Program-made: the position numbers and the translations under genes
NCBI RefSeq assembly: GCF_045679555.1
Contig: NC_092087.1
Location: forward strand, 88,558,966 to 88,622,965
Direction of reading: 5' to 3'
Source: Salvelinus alpinus
Taxonomy: Eukaryota > Chordata > Actinopteri > Salmoniformes > Salmonidae
DNA: 64,000 bases
The notes under the pieces: generated by a model
What the model was told of the DNA's origin: nothing
The model's database searches: none
What the model saw: only the letters and a program-made list of their open reading frames with translations
In this document: in pieces, positions 35,217 through 46,619 of the stretch
Layout of the letters: each line of letters begins with the position of its first letter
Position numbering within the stretch: the stretch's first letter is position 1

Positions 35217-35320
35217 ATAGTGAAGGGGAAAGATCTTGTACAGTGAGTCAACGTACCGTTGTAGCAGTGCATAGAAACAAGAAGTGTGATTTTAGTGATT
35301 AACACATTTTGAAAGTAATC
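35217..35320 (-). promoter_or_regulatory. Receptor first-exon cassette 5 (no intact gene body)
   Basis: A minus-strand GTAAGT donor at 35217, leader and TATA-less AT-rich upstream part match the other cassettes. The orphan tail exons at 35.1 and 33.5 kb lie downstream of it, so it may have belonged to a receptor that has decayed. Confidence 0.5.
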
Positions 35321-35406
35321 AGGGATTTAAGACAATCACATGCATCAACAGGATGTCAGAAAGGGATGTACTGGATGTACTGCTAAAGACCACATACAGT
35401 AGCTAT

Positions 35407-37777
35407 TGTAATGGTTTTCTTCTGTGGAAGGAGAGGACCAAAGCGCAGCGTGATTAGTGTTCATCATGTTTAATAAAAAGACAAAAAACTGAACACTTCC
35501 AAAATACAAAAACAACAAACGTGAAAACCGAAACAGTTACAAAGACTGAAGACAACCACCCACAAAACCCAACAGAAAACAGGCTACCTAAATATGGCTC
35601 CCAATCAGAGAAAAACGACTAACACCTGCCTCTGATTGGGAACCATATCAGGCCAAACACAGAAACAAGAAAACTAGGCACACAACATAGAATGCCCACT
35701 CAGCTCACGCCCTGACCACACTAAAACAAAGAAAATACAAAAGAACTATGGTCAGAACATGACAGTTCCCCCCCCCCCCCCCCCCAAGGTGCGGCCGCAA
35801 AACCTGAACCTATAGGGGAGGGTCTTGGTGGTCATCTGTCCGCGGTGGAGGCTCTGGCGATGGACGTGGACCCCACTCCACCATTGTCATTTCCCGCCTC
35901 CGTGGACTCCTATGAACGGCGACCCTCATCGACGACCTAGAATTGGCAACCCTACTAAATGGCCCCACTGGACTGAGGGGTGCCTCAGGACTGAGGCGCC
36001 CCTCAGCTCTGGCGGCTCCTGACTGGTGGGCGGCTCTGGCGGCTCCTGACTGACGGGCGGCTCTGGCGGCTCCTGACTGACGGGCGGCTCTGACGGCGCT
36101 GGACAGACGGGCGGCTCTGACGGCGCTGGATAGACGGGCGGCTCAGACGGCGCTGGACAGACGGGCGGCTCAGACGGGGCTGGACAGACGGGCGGCTCAG
36201 ACGGCGCTGGACAGACGGGCGGCTCAGACGGCGCTGGACAGACGGGCGGCTCAGACGGCGCTGGACAGACGGGCGGCTCAGACGGCGCTGGACAGACGGG
36301 CGGCTCAGACGGCGCTGGACAGACGGGCGGCTCAGACGGCGCTGGACAGACGGGCAGCTCTGGCCTGCTGAGGTGCACATTAGGCCTTGTGCGTAGTGCC
36401 CGAACTGGTGGTACCGGTCTAGGGACATGCCCCTCAGGGCGAGTGTGGGGAGGAGGAACAGGGCGTACTGGACTCTGGAGACGAACAGGAAGCCTAGTGC
36501 GTGGAGCAGGAACAGGGCGTACTGGGCTCTGGAGACGCACTGGATGCCTGGTGCGTGGTACCGGTACTGGTGGTACCGGGCTGAGGACACGCACCTCAGG
36601 GCGAGTGTGGGGAGGAGGAACAGGGCGTACTGGACTCTGGAGACGAACAGGAAGCCTGGTGCGTGGTGTTGGCACTGGTGGTACTGGGCTGGTGCGAGGA
36701 GGTGGCACCGGATAGACCGGACCGTGAAGGTGCACAGGAGGTCTCGAGCACCGAGCCTGCCCAACCTTACCTGGTTGAATGCTCCCCGTAGCCAGGCCAG
36801 TGCGGCGAGGTGGAATAGCCCGCACTGGGCTGTGCTGGCGAACTGGGGACACCATGCGTAAGGCTGGTGCCATGTACGCCGGCCCGAGGAGACGCACTGG
36901 AGACCAGATACGTTGAGCCGGCTTCATGGCACCTGGCTCGATGCCCACTCTAGCCCGGCTGATACGAGGAGCTGGGATGTATCGCACCGGGCTAAGCACG
37001 CGTACTGGGGACACCGTGCGCTCCACCGCATAACACGGTGCCTGACCAGTACGACGCTCTCCACGGTAAGCATGGGGAGTTGGCTGAGGTCTCCTACCTG
37101 GCTTAGCCACACTCCCCGTGTGCCCCCCCCCCCCCCTCCCAATACATTTTTGGGGCTGCCTCTCGGGCTTCCTTGCCAGCCGTGTTCCCACATACCGCTG
37201 GTTCCTCTCTCCGGCTGCCTCTGCTCTCCTAGCTGCCTCCACCTGTTCCCATGGAAGGCGATCCCTTCCGCCAGGATCTCCTCCCATGTGTAGACTCCCT
37301 TGCCTTCCAGAACATCCTCCCATGTCCATTCCTCACGATCTTTCGGCCGCTGCTGCTGCTGCCCGTTACCACGCTGCTTGGTCCTTTTTTGGTGGGTGGT
37401 TCTGTAACGGTTTTCTTCTGTGGAAGGAGAGGACCAAAGCGCAGCGTGATTAGTGTTCATCATGTTTAATAAAAAGACAAAAAACTGAACACTTCCAAAA
37501 TACAAAAACAACAAACGTGAAAACCGAAACAGTTCTATCTGGTGCAGACACACAAAGACTGAAGACAACCACCCACAAAACCCAACAGAAAACGGGCTAC
37601 CTAAATATGGCTCCCAATCAGAGACAAACGACTAACACCTGCCTCTGATTGGGAACCATATCAGGCCAAACACAGAAACAAGAAAACTAGACACACAACA
37701 TAGAATGCCCACTCAGCTCACGCCCTGACCACACTAAAACAAAGAAAATACAAAAGAACTATGGTCAGAACGTGACA
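35407..37777 (-). mobile_element. Non-autonomous LTR retrotransposon
   Basis: Direct repeats at 35407-35764 and 37403-37777 are nearly identical. Both begin TG and end CA and are flanked outside by the target duplication gctat (35402-35406 and 37778-37782). Orientation is minus: the C-run at about 35767-35786 is, on the minus strand, a G-rich polypurine tract just before the 3' LTR. The 1.64-kb interior has no gag, protease, reverse transcriptase or integrase frame, only a proline-rich frame. The paralogous cassettes show the empty site. The right LTR holds about 15 extra bases. Confidence 0.88.
35926..37329 (-). CDS. Proline-rich ORF inside the LTR element
   Basis: A 467-codon frame without recognisable enzymatic domain. 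The middle has repeats such as PVRLQSPVRPVPPPHTRPE and PRTRLPVRL. The C-terminal part has about ten copies of the nine-residue unit SEPPVCPAP (27-bp unit at about 36100-36355), followed by SQEPPEPP repeats. Being rich in Pro and Arg and driven by the element's own LTR, it may be a degenerate gag-like or captured frame. It is not part of a host gene. Translation is unproven. Confidence 0.4.
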   Translation of the reverse strand: MDMGGCSGRQGSLHMGGDPGGRDRLPWEQVEAARRAEAAGERNQRYVGTRLARKPERQPQKCIGRGGGGHTGSVAKPGRRPQPTPHAYRGERRTGQAPCYAVERTVSPVRVLSPVRYIPAPRISRARVGIEPGAMKPAQRIWSPVRLLGPAYMAPALRMVSPVRQHSPVRAIPPRRTGLATGSIQPGKVGQARCSRPPVHLHGPVYPVPPPRTSPVPPVPTPRTRLPVRLQSPVRPVPPPHTRPEVRVLSPVPPVPVPRTRHPVRLQSPVRPVPAPRTRLPVRLQSPVRPVPPPHTRPEGHVPRPVPPVRALRTRPNVHLSRPELPVCPAPSEPPVCPAPSEPPVCPAPSEPPVCPAPSEPPVCPAPSEPPVCPAPSEPPVCPAPSEPPVCPAPSEPPVYPAPSEPPVCPAPSEPPVSQEPPEPPVSQEPPEPPTSQEPPELRGASVLRHPSVQWGHLVGLPILGRR

Positions 37778-37782
37778 GCTAT

Positions 37783-39084
37783 GTACATTTCTTCATTTGA
37801 GGAGTGGGCCTGCATTTTTTAAAGGGGCTAAATGCAGCCCATTTTCAATGTAGTCTTTTCTTTAAATACAGATCCACAACAAAGTGTTGACTGTTCTATA
37901 TGGTTTCTTAATGTGTTTCCTCACATAATGTGACCCATCCCTCCTCATCATCTCCATCAAAGTGGTACTGAAGGTTCCAGTGTTATAGACTAGAGCTCCT
38001 CCTACTGGCATCTCAACATTACTGCAGCCTCCTGTCTCTCTTCATATGTCCCAATCATGTCCTCATCCACTTGGATCAATAACAAAATAACAAACTGGTA
38101 ACAAGATGCCTGAGACTGAGATCCCGATTCCCAACCCTTTCCCAAGTGTGCAAGTTCACTCTTCCCGTCATGGATTTAAAAGTATGAGACTGGTGTGAAC
38201 ATTGGAGTTTCCGTATTTGTTAACTGAATCCATATCAGTGGAACAGGCGAAGCTGAAGTCTTTGCCATATACACAGTCTATGTCTTTGCCAGGGGCCAGG
38301 GAAACGGACGAGGGATTCACATTTTCTCAAAATGTATTTTCATCCATGTTGTTTTTTTCTGTGATTGACACTCGACTAGTGAATTCAGACAATCCGATCA
38401 GAGAGCGAAACATGCAAATCTACGATGCTCATAAGGTCTACTTCGGGGAAGAAGTGGGCGGATGCAGGGGATACCAGCGGAGGAGTCAAACAGAAGATGG
38501 CATCAGATAAAGATACAAATGAAAATACACAAAATAAAATGTCAAATAACATTTGAAAATGTAAAAAAATCGATACAGAATGAACCACGCATGTAAAGAT
38601 ACTGTGTTATTAAGAGTTGACGTGGACCTGGCATATGAATTCAGTGAACTAGCTATCTCAGCTGGCTTGTTAGCTACATGAAGCAGACGTTGTTCAGTGA
38701 AACCGAAAGCTAGCCAGCTAGAAGTTAACTCTGTTACCTCTGACAATCAAGTGATGTGACTTCCATAAACTGGCATTGTTGTGCATCACACAGCTGCTCT
38801 GAGCAAAGTGGATTGTGAACTATACGGCGCGTTGCCGCTGAATTACAGCGGCATGTTTATGATTTGTTTACAATTTGTTTACACTTCACACATTAGTAAT
38901 GTTTTGATAAAAGTAATAAGAAACATTGCATCAAGCAGAACTACTTCCTGAATTTTGTGGCAAAATTGTGCTCTAACTTTGTAATAGAAACATTTAAACA
39001 AATATTTGAAAAAATCTAGCAAACTATATATAAAGTGTATAGAAACTAATTTAATTTATTTGGGTAACAGACAACAAAATTTAC
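37783..39084. other. Cassette 5 upstream region, no gene
   Basis: It resumes the cassette upstream sequence interrupted by the LTR element, including one 47-bp unit at about 37980 and the block at 38620-38850 that recurs at 2.1 and 59.3 kb. The 102-codon frame at 38202-38510 has no recognisable domain, and I see no splice or promoter support for it. Confidence 0.5.
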
Positions 39085-39390
39085 TTGCTGTAAAAAAAAA
39101 TGTTTAACCTGGTAGCATCATACCCAAGAAAGACTCGCTGCCAATGGTGCTTTAACAAAGTACTGAGTAAAGAGTCTGAATACTTACGTAATGTGATACT
39201 TCAATTCTGTATTTTTAATCAATTTGCAAACCTTTCTAAAAACCTGTTTTTGCTTTGTCATTATGGGGTATTGTGTATAGATTGATGAGGGGGAAAAAAA
39301 CGATTTCATTAATTTTAGAATAAGGCTGTAACGTAACAAAATGTGGAAAAAGTCAAGGGGTCTGAATACTTTCTGAATGCACTGTATATT
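39085..39390. mobile_element. Tc1-like transposon arm
   Basis: The sequence contains caatggtgctttaacaaagt, actgagtaaagagtctgaat and the terminal aaaaagtcaaggggtctgaa, tactttctgaatgcactgta. This is the 3' part and inverted terminal repeat of a salmonid Tc1/mariner element. No transposase remains. Confidence 0.7.
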
Positions 39391-39391
39391 A

Positions 39392-39712
39392 CTAGATACT
39401 ATTATAAACCAGGTAGTTTGTGTCCTGGATGCTGATTGGCTGAATAAGCATTTCATTTCATGTACTGTATATCAGACAATAGAACACTGGTATGACACAA
39501 AAATATTTGTTTACTTTCTATTTATGTTGGTAACCAGTTTGTAATAGCAATAAGGCCCTCGGGCTTGTAGTATATGGTCAATATACCACGGCTAAGGGCT
39601 GTATCAAGGCACTCTGCATTGTGTTGTGCAGAAGAACAGTCATTAGCCGTGGTACTGTATATTGGCCAATATACCACACCCCCTCTGACCTTATTGCTTA
39701 ATTATACCACTA
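39392..39712. mobile_element. MITE-like element with internal inverted repeat
   Basis: Ggtaaccagtttgtaatagc, aataaggccctcgggcttgt and tcaatataccacggctaagg face gccgtggtactgtatattgg further on. Ends are AT-rich. This is a familiar non-coding salmonid element. Confidence 0.6.
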
Positions 39713-39768
39713 GTTTGAATATACGGGTCCAGATATACAAGGTCTTCTTGGTTCTGGGTTTGTTGTGT

Positions 39769-39850
39769 TCAGGTCTTCTTGGTTCTGGGTTTGTTGACTG
39801 TGCTGTAAAGAACAGAGGAGGCCTCCTCAGCTGCTTGTTCCACCGTGGGC
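39769..39850 (-). CDS. Candidate alternative terminal exon of receptor gene 2
   Basis: After a TCTCCAG acceptor the frame reads PTVEQAAEEASSVLYSTVNK and ends PRTKKT then stop. VLYSTV fits the ITIM consensus. The acceptor phase fits the membrane-span exon (40954-41044). It is homologous to 21311-21413 near gene 1 and lies about 0.5 kb beyond the main stop codon. About two units of the 31-bp repeat that expanded at gene 1 follow. Confidence 0.5.
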
Positions 39851-40393
39851 CTGGAGAAAGAAACAGACGTTAAACTGAATTTGAGTCCCAAATGGCACCC
39901 TACTCCCTTATAGTGCACTACTTTAGACCAGTAGTGAACTAAATAGGGAATAGGGTGCCATTTGGAATGCAAGCAGAACAGTTACTCAAAATCCTCATCA
40001 CATCACATCACTCCTTCATTATAGACATGTCATAGTAACTGTCTTGAGATGTATATTGTAGAGTTTGTAGTTTCAGGAAATGTCATTTGGCCTGAAAACC
40101 CCTGGAACCTTTTAGACATTAAAACTGTGACTTTTCAAAATGTCCACTGTTACACCATAGTAGTTCAATGAAATGTCATATGACATGAAGATTTCTCCTT
40201 CAACCCTTCAGATAGTGATGGAGGGAGTTTTCAGGGAGCAATGAGGGGTCACTAGGGGTCAACTGTTTTGCTTATTTTAATGACATCATTGTCCTCCAAT
40301 AAGCAGCAGCATATGAATGACCTTGATGCTGTCTGGGTGTTCACAATGTTCTATATAGTATAGACTCTATGTTGTTGTAATGGCAGAATATGC

Positions 40394-43300
40394 TCACTGG
40401 GTGGCAGAACTGGGGAGGTTGAATTTCACAGCAGTATATTGGACATTTTTGTCATGTTTCTGTGGTTGATGCAGCTGGACGGTGGAGTACAGAGGCACTT
40501 CCTGGTTTTTGGAACGAGAGAAGTGGACGCTGGCGTAGTGAACATCATCCTGGTCGTCTGTGGCTGCTGTCTGTGCTGCAGTAGAGGTCATGGCCATACC
40601 TGAGATGTTGTCATACACTGGACTAGAGTCTCCCTGATGGAGAGAGAGAACAGACAACATGAGGAGCGGAAATGTTCCACAAAGAATACACAGTCAACAC
40701 AGTCATCTTCTGATTCCAACAGACTCACCTGTCCATCGTCTGCTGTGTCTCTTGTGTTGCAGGTGGATGTGGAGGCTTTCTTCCTGTTGTACATTAATGA
40801 ATGTATGAAGATATCAATCAATTAAGAAATTAAGTTACTTTTTTTTCTTCTTTTAAATGCACCTTTATTTAACTAGGCAAGTCAGTTAAGAACTATTTCA
40901 AATTTACAATGACTAAAGTGAAATTATTAAAAAAGATATGCAATCTCACTCACCTGAACCACATGAGTCCAGAGAGACAGAGGATGAGAACCAGAACAAC
41001 CACTATGATTCCTACAGCTGCAGTCACAACTGATGTTTGTTTCCCTAAAATAAAATATGGATGATATGAGTACATGGCATGTTCTTATAATCTAAAATCT
41101 AACACATTATAGAATATCAACACAATACATGTTAATATTTTGGGATCTTATAAGACTTGTGACATCATAAGCCAACACATAATTATAAACCAAAGTGTAA
41201 TCAGTCAAAACACAATGATTAAGATCAGCTTGAAACCTGTCAATTTGTATTGAAGTTTTGAAGATGTAACTTTACCTGCTACAATGATCATCAGAGCTGT
41301 AGAGTTCATAGATCCTCTTCCATTCTGGGCCTCACAGTAATATTCTCCTCTGTCCTCAGAGCTGATGTTAGTGATGCTGTAACTCTGTCCTGATGCTTTT
41401 GGTGAGGTTACGTTCTTCTTGTACCAGGTGTATTTGTCCACAGGTGGGTTGGCATCACTGCTGCAGGTCAGAGTCACTGAACTGCCCTCCACTATTTCAC
41501 CAGAGGGACTGACTGACACTGAGGTGTTCCTTGGGTCATCTGGTGAACAATACGTAACAACAATGTTTTAAATAGTGTTTTACTTGTGATTGAAATATGA
41601 ATTTAAATGTGATCCTCTGATTAAAAGATAAGGTTAGGTGTATTTACACTGAACGTCCACAGACACAGAAGAAGAATTGAGACGTCCATATTTATTCTCA
41701 GCCTCACAGTAGTATTCTCCTCTGTCCTCAGAGATGATGTTAGTGATGCTGTAACTCTGTCCTGATGCTTTTGGTGAGGTTACATTCTTCTTGTACCAGG
41801 TGTATTTGTCCACAGGTGGGTTGGCATCACTGCTGCAGGTCAGAGTCACTGAACTGCCCTCCACTATTTCACCAGAGGGACTGACTGACACTGAGGTGTT
41901 CCTTGGACCATCTGGTATTGAAGATGACAAAAAAAATAACAACTCATATACCATGTAAGGAAGCAAGAGATTATGTAAATTAATATAGATTAGTATATTA
42001 CACTGACATGTAGAACCATGTATTACAGAGATGATGTAAATTAGTATAGATTAGTATATTGCACTAACATGTAGAACCATGTATTATATAGATGATGTAA
42101 ATTAGTATAGATTAGTATATTACACTGACATGTAGAACCATGAATTAGAGAGATGATATCAATGACTTTCACTGTAGATATATCAACACCCCATGTACTC
42201 ACATCTGACAGTCAGAGTCTCTTCTGGAGAGAGGATTCTCTCTAAGCCTTTTACAGCACAGGAGTAGTTCCCTGCATCCTCACTGCTGACTGGGTCTAGG
42301 ATCAGGCTGTTATAACTGGTGACTGTGTCTAGGATCAGACTGTTATAACTGGTGATTGGGTTGTTCAGACGTTGTCCGTTCTTGTACCAGATATAGGTGG
42401 GGTTGAGACCGACTGTACATTGGGTTATACATCTCAGTGTGACTCTCTCCCCCTCTGAGACAGACGTAGGATCCATCTCCAACAGGATATCTAAGAGGAA
42501 ACATCAGTCATATTTGACTCCAGACAGACTTGTCATGTGATTAGACTTGTCCTATTACCGTAGTAACTGTAGGTGCAGTATTACCTGTGACAGTCAACAT
42601 CACACCAGGAAGGCCAGAAAATCTCCCCTCATCTGTTGTTAGTAATCTGAATTTGTATTCAGCCGAGTCCTTCTCTGTCAGGTGTGTTATTGTCATGGTG
42701 TGGTGGTTCTCTGTGTTTCTATTGTACTCCACACGACCTGCATACTCTGGATATGAACTGAGATCTACAGGGTGTTTCTGTGTAAACCAGAATGAACCTT
42801 GTTCTATATAACTAGTGGGATGAGAGTAAGAGCAGGCTATCTTCACTGTGGAGCACCTCAAGACACAGATTCTCCTCTTGGTGTAAGTCACACTCCAGCA
42901 GTTGTGACCCTGAGCACCTGAAACATAAAGGGGCTCTCTGTAATAGTTTTAACTTTTCATGTCTTGTTTCTTTAGGTGCAAAGTAAATAAGTAAACTGTT
43001 CATTTCAAGTCGTTTCAGTATAAATCATAACCATTTGAGCTGTTGGTATTGCTAGAGTGAAACACTGAGTTTTAATCAACACTTTTTTTCCCACTCACAC
43101 ACTGCAGGAGAGCGGAGAACCTCATGGCCTTTTACAGCACAGGAGTAACTGTCTACATAGTTACTGGAGACTGAGTCTTTGTACTGGGGGGAGGTGCTCT
43201 CATCTAGATGTTGTCTGTTCTTGTACCAGATGTATGTGGGGTTACCAGTCAGAGTACAGGTGGTTTTACAGGTCAGTTTGTTGTCATATTTCCTCTCCAC

Positions 43301-44429
43301 CTTTAGATCTGAAGGGAGAGGTTATGAAACAATAATGGAGGAAGTCTGTCAGTCACCACCATTTCACTGTTCTCATAGAACATGTAATAAATGACTTGTA
43401 CTCTACTATTTATTCTGTACCTGTGAGACTGAGAGGGAATCCATATGAATATTTCCATTCTGAATACTGGTTTGTTTTATATCTGAAGTAATATGTTGTT
43501 ATGTCTCTCTGTCTCAGGTCTGTGATTCTCAGGATGCAGTCCTTCTCTGTAGTTCCATGGTACTCCACACGACCTTCATAATTAGGGTCCCTTCTCAGAT
43601 CATACAGCTTACCATTCAACCGTTTGTTATACCAGACTATCTCTGTGACTTGGGTCACACTGGGAATAGGACAGTGCATGTCCACTGATGACCCCTTTAA
43701 GGCACAGACACTCCTCACAGTATATTGCCTCAGAATACCTGAAACACAGTGTCACAGGACTCAACCATGAGAGAACTTCATTTGTGACGTCAAGACTATA
43801 AAGAAACAGACAATACAATAATACATCCAAATGCATGTAAACATGTGTAGCTGTACTATACTATACTGTACTACTATACTGTAGTGTACTGAATGTACAT
43901 CTACTCAAATGTACATTCCCTTATATCATTCTAGTATTCATTTCAATATACATCATGGAAGTAAAAAGCACTGGTGGCCAGGGTTGGGGTCAATCCCATT
44001 TAAATTCCAGTCAATTCAGAAAGTAAAACAAATTACAATTCCACATTTTCTAAATGTTCCTAATTGAAAAGCATTGAAAATAATTGGAATTGGAATTTCA
44101 GTCTACTTCCTGAATTGAGTGGAATTGAGATGGAATTGACCCCAACTCTGCTGGTGGTTGACAACATTCTTATTCTGCTACTGCTGCTGATGTGCAGAAG
44201 TGTGAATGGAAACCAGAGATAAGCATCACTCAGTGAGGTGTGAAATATGACTATTGAAAGTGAAGTGGAGACACCTAACAGAACACACCAGAATATCATT
44301 ACAATTGTTATGCTTTTAGAAATGTCTTTAGATTGATATACAGGGCAACTAAAACATTATGAATGAGACCATACCTGCTACAGACCAGAGAAAGACCACC
44401 AACACACTTCCTGCTGTTCTCAAGGCCAT
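40394..44429 (-). CDS. Siglec/CD22-like inhibitory receptor, gene 2
   Basis: The ten coding exons on the minus strand are 44375-44429, 43421-43738, 43099-43308, 42585-42917, 42203-42490, 41648-41911, 41276-41539, 40954-41044, 40729-40783 and 40394-40633. They total 2118 nt (about 705 aa). The layout is signal peptide ([18 protein letters not shown]), V-C2-V-C2 (19-401), two near-identical Ig domains (402-489 and 490-577), a membrane helix about 584-605 and a tail. V1 has the Siglec B-E cysteine pair (KDCILRI) and no F-strand Cys. Both V domains keep Arg at F-strand Tyr+3 (YYFRY, YKFRL), the sialic-acid contact of Siglecs. The tail has VYDNI, VHYASV, LYSTV and VQYTAV. Compared with gene 1 it has one V-C2 pair fewer and one more membrane-proximal domain. 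Exon 42203-42490 has an 11-residue tandem duplication (TSYNSLILD). No disabling change was seen. Confidence 0.85.
40855..40915 (-). mobile_element. SINE tail fragment in an intron of gene 2
   Basis: Cacctttatttaactaggca, agtcagttaagaac is the reverse of the common ggttaaataaaggtg 3' tail. The fragment is absent from the equivalent intron of gene 1. Confidence 0.7.
41980..42165. repeat. AT-rich tandem repeat, about 60-bp unit
   Basis: Three copies of a unit with gtaaattagtatagattagt, atattacactgacatgtaga, accatg in an intron of gene 2, between the exons for the second C2 and the first membrane-proximal Ig domain. Confidence 0.85.
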
Positions 44430-44966
44430 TGTTGCATCTCCCACCCTGCAGTCTTAGAAACATAAACAACAACTCACTCTATAGCTGGTGAATAACTCCA
44501 CCTGATACATTGAAGTAGAAACTGTAAATGGGGTACAGGGCCTCATTACTGAAAATGAACCAGGCTCATATTGTGTTGTGTTGTATTGTGCTATATGGTT
44601 GTCTATGTGAATACTGTCTGTCTGTAAGTCTATTGCACCATGTATGTAATGTGTGTGATGTGTTGCATGTCTGTCTACGTCTGTCTATTTAAGATGACAT
44701 GTTGCGTGATGCAAAAATAATTTCCTAATGTATACAATAAAGTCATCAACAACAACAACAATCACTTATTGAACAGATGTGTAGAACTGTAAACACATAT
44801 TTCTACATTGATTGTTCTGAAGCTGTTTTATTCTCAGAACCCCAAATATAGGAGGATAAATGTTCGATCCTCTACGGTCCGTCAAGCTGTACAGCAGCCT
44901 AAAGACTGACCACCAGGTTCAATGATAGCTCCTATCCCCAAGCTGTGAGGATAAACAGCAAGTGAA

Positions 44967-45000
<34 letters not shown>

Positions 45001-45346
45001 CAGCGTTACACTGAGCATGTCGTGTTCCACCTGGTTCATCATGTCATCCCGATGTAACTCTATTTCTTGAATTGCATTGTTGGTTAAGGGCTTGTAAGTA
45101 AGCATTTCACAGTAAGGTCTACACCTGTTGTATTTGGCGCATGTGACAAATACCATTTGATTTGATTTTAATTAGATCAGCACTCCTACACTGACACACT
45201 TATTTAATGAATACTGACCCTGATGTAACAACCAAAACACAGCTCAAAACATAACAAGAAGTAAAATGATATATTTCCCTCAAGTCTATGACTTATGACT
45301 AAATACAAATAACTAAAAACAATATTTCAAGATATTGTCAAGAGTA
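44430..45346. other. First intron of gene 2, with repeat insertions
   Basis: Sequence homologous to the first intron of gene 1. It contains a CA microsatellite (44970-44999) and an inserted L2/SINE-type tail (about 45078-45175) that interrupts the otherwise conserved catcactatgtagatcaaca region. No exon is seen. Confidence 0.65.
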
Positions 45347-45351
45347 CTTAC

Positions 45352-45474
45352 AGAGTGAAGGGGAGAGGTCTGTACTGTAAGTCAACTTACTAACAGTGCA
45401 TTGGAACACTGTGGTTCAACCATATTTAAAGTAGTCAGGGCACAAGTAGGTGATGCAGAACTATCCTTCCTCTT
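45352..45474 (-). promoter_or_regulatory. Promoter and non-coding first exon of gene 2 (cassette 6)
   Basis: The minus-strand leader ends at 45352 with GTAAGTACTC. A TTTAAATA TATA-like box lies near 45422-45430, and an AAAGAGGAAGG PU.1/ETS-type box at about 45467-45476. The order and spacing match gene 1, but the TATA box has one changed base. Confidence 0.6.
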
Positions 45475-45773
45475 TAACACATGCATCATGACCAGACCAG
45501 CACTTCAGAAAAGGGAGGTTAGTGAATAAGAGTGGGTCATTCACTTCCAAATGATGGACCTTACACTTCTTTAAATACAGAACCATGTCATTTATTTGTT
45601 CACTATTCTATTTGGAATGTTTATAATATCTTAGAGGGGCAAGGCAACACATTCTGAGTTCTATATGTAACAAGTCAAAGTTTAATTTACATGTGGTCAG
45701 TTCCATGATATCATTCATTCTATTCTACTAATCAGTTCAATGTACACTCCTCCTCACCTACTGAAGGGTCCAG

Positions 45774-46525
45774 TGTTCTAGACTAGAGTTCTCCCTACTG
45801 GCATCTCAACATTACTGCAGTGTTCTAGACTAGAGCTCCACCTACTGGCATCTCAACATTACTGCAGTGCTCTAGACTAGAGCTCTCCCTACTGGCATCT
45901 CAACATTACTGCAGTGTTCTAGACTAGAGCTCCACCTACTGGCATCTCAACATTACTGCAGTGCTCTAGACTAGAGCTCTCCCTACTGGCATCTCAACAT
46001 TACTGCAGTGTTCTAGACTAGAGCTCCACCTACTGGCATCTCAACATTACTGCAGTGTTCTAGACTACAGCTCTCCCTACTGGCATCTCAACATTACTGC
46101 AGTGTTCTAGACTAGAGGTCTCCCTACTGGCATCTCAACATTACTGCAGTGTTCTAGACTAGAGGTCTCCCTACTGGCATCTCAACATTACTGCAGTGTT
46201 CTAAACTAGAGCTCTCCCTACTGGCATCTCAACATTACTGCAGTGTTCTAGACTAGAGGTCTCCCTACTGGCATCTCAACATTACTGCAGTGTTCTAGAC
46301 TAGAGTTCTCCCTACTGGTATCTCAACATTACTGCAGTGTTCTAGACTAGAGCTCTCTCTACTGGCATCTCAACATTACTGCAGTGTTCTAGACTAGAGG
46401 TCTCCCTACTGGCATCTCAACATTACTGCAGTGTTCTAGACTAGAGTTCTCCCTACTGGCATCTCAACATTACTGCAGTGTTCTAGACTAGAGCTCTCCC
46501 TACTGGCATCTCAACATTACTGCAC
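45774..46525. repeat. 47-bp minisatellite, array 2
   Basis: Sixteen copies of the 47-bp unit upstream of the gene 2 promoter. Two alternating variants (gctccacc and gctctccc) in the first third show dimer-wise amplification. Confidence 0.95.
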
Positions 46526-46619
46526 CATCTTAATAATAATTTCCTTAATAATGTGTGGCTAAAAACAACATAACGAACTGGAAACAAATCACAAAAAATT
46601 GTGAAACACAAGACTGGCT

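Noticed and set aside
36003-36764. 253-codon minus-strand frame with RPSVQRRLS repeats
   Set aside because: Alternative frame of the same 27-bp repeats inside the LTR element. The 467-codon frame covers more of the interior.
38202-38510. 102-codon plus-strand frame
   Set aside because: No recognisable domain, no promoter or splice signals, and it lies in duplicated upstream sequence where paralogous copies do not keep the frame.
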